Source of the DNA: MedAcidi-G1 sp002294285
GTDB taxonomy: Bacteria > Actinomycetota > Acidimicrobiia > Acidimicrobiales > MedAcidi-G1
Assembly: GCA_963999645.1 (NCBI GenBank)
Contig: CAXEUY010000027.1
Coordinates: 1 to 13,911 of the forward strand
Reading direction: 5' to 3'
DNA: 13,911 nucleotides
Positions within the stretch are counted from its first letter, which is position 1. Each line of letters opens with the position of its first letter. Below, in pieces: positions 13,649-13,911 of the stretch. The translations under genes were made by a program, and so were the position numbers. The notes under the pieces are model-generated. The model was not told where the DNA came from, searched no databases, and saw only the letters and a program-made list of their open reading frames with translations.

Positions 13649-13911
13649 ATGGAAACGCTTATGAGGCGTCGGAGCTGGCGGATTATTTCTGCTGTTCTGG
13701 CGCTTGGATTGATTGCCGGGGCCTGCGGGTCTGACGGTGATGATAGTGCAAGTAGTTCAGCCAGCAGTTCAGCTGCTGTTGCTACAACTGCTGCACCTGC
13801 GGCTACAACTACTGCCGCTCCAGCTGCTGCTCCCGCTGACGATGATCATGATCACCTACCTGGTGAGGGTGTTTCGTTGACGATGTGTCGTGCTGACTGG
13901 GCTTCTGGTTA
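13649..13911 (+). CDS. Substrate-binding lipoprotein, possibly glycine-betaine/OpuAC type, N-terminal part (cut by window edge)
   Basis: Only the first 87 codons are present. A basic start (METLMRRRSWR), a hydrophobic core (12-24) and lipobox-like LIAGAC mark a lipoprotein with Cys26 at the mature end. A linker of Asp, Ser, Ala, Thr and Pro (27-63) is followed by a short acidic/histidine patch DDDHDH (64-69), then LPGEGVSLTMCRADWASG. A first strand followed by x-ADW-x-SG is what I expect from OpuAC-like glycine-betaine or choline binding proteins, but too little is visible for certainty. It would be anchored outside the membrane and deliver solute to an ABC transporter whose other genes lie beyond the window. 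The first 42 codons closely match the other lipoprotein gene at 1-232, while the mature parts (MCVGLVTD against SLTMCRADW) do not look alike. Confidence 0.82.
   Translation, partial: METLMRRRSWRIISAVLALGLIAGACGSDGDDSASSSASSSAAVATTAAPAATTTAAPAAAPADDDHDHLPGEGVSLTMCRADWASG

Noticed and set aside
13785..13911. The DDDHDH patch of the right lipoprotein as evidence for a zinc-binding (ZnuA-type) protein
   Set aside because: ZnuA-type histidine loops are longer and lie inside the fold; here the patch ends the linker and the following strand looks OpuAC-like.

Overview
The window looks like a chromosomal stretch from a moderate-GC, free-living (probably aquatic or marine) actinobacterium, most likely of the Acidimicrobiia type. 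The evidence is gene content: an F420-type luciferase-like oxidoreductase, a DUF2236/MpaB-like oxygenase, actinobacterial amidohydrolases, a BON-OmpA protein of the mycobacterial ArfA type, and lipoproteins with Ser/Ala/Thr/Pro-rich linkers. The taxonomic placement is inference. No rRNA, tRNA, CRISPR array, transposase or phage gene was seen.

Layout. (1) Bases 1-232, minus: the 5' part of a substrate-binding lipoprotein gene, probably BMP-like, cut by the window edge. (2) 375-2879, minus: a likely three-gene run, transcribed as a 53-residue five-cysteine zinc-ribbon-like protein, then a DUF2236 oxygenase-like protein, then an FAD-dependent DAO-family oxidoreductase. (3) 3032-3883, minus: a membrane-anchored BON + OmpA-C protein. 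(4) 3988-4857 minus and 4981-6231 plus: a divergent pair, an LLM-class F420-dependent oxidoreductase and an ACMSD-like amidohydrolase, followed by (5) 6270-7025 plus: a free-standing HD protein matching only the C-terminal half of actinobacterial CCA-adding enzymes. (6) 7027-10838, minus: an N-acyl-D-amino-acid deacylase-like amidohydrolase followed by a membrane O-acyltransferase with an SGNH domain, converging on the HD gene with a one-base gap. (7) 10942-13491, plus: a cytoplasmic GH3 beta-glucosidase with a PA14 insert. (8) 13649-13911, plus: the 5' part of a second substrate-binding lipoprotein gene, probably glycine-betaine/OpuAC-like, cut by the window edge.

Functionally the window reads as an ordinary heterotroph's accessory metabolism: uptake of small solutes by two ABC-type binding lipoproteins, oxidation or hydrolysis of amino-acid-like and cyclic substrates, glucoside breakdown, and envelope modification. 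The most notable points are the headless CCA-enzyme HD protein, the near-identical leader and linker DNA shared by two lipoprotein genes of apparently different families in inverted orientation, the small zinc-ribbon gene ahead of two redox genes, and paired palindromes upstream of the beta-glucosidase. I did not find convincing evidence for a new defence, mobile or biosynthetic system.
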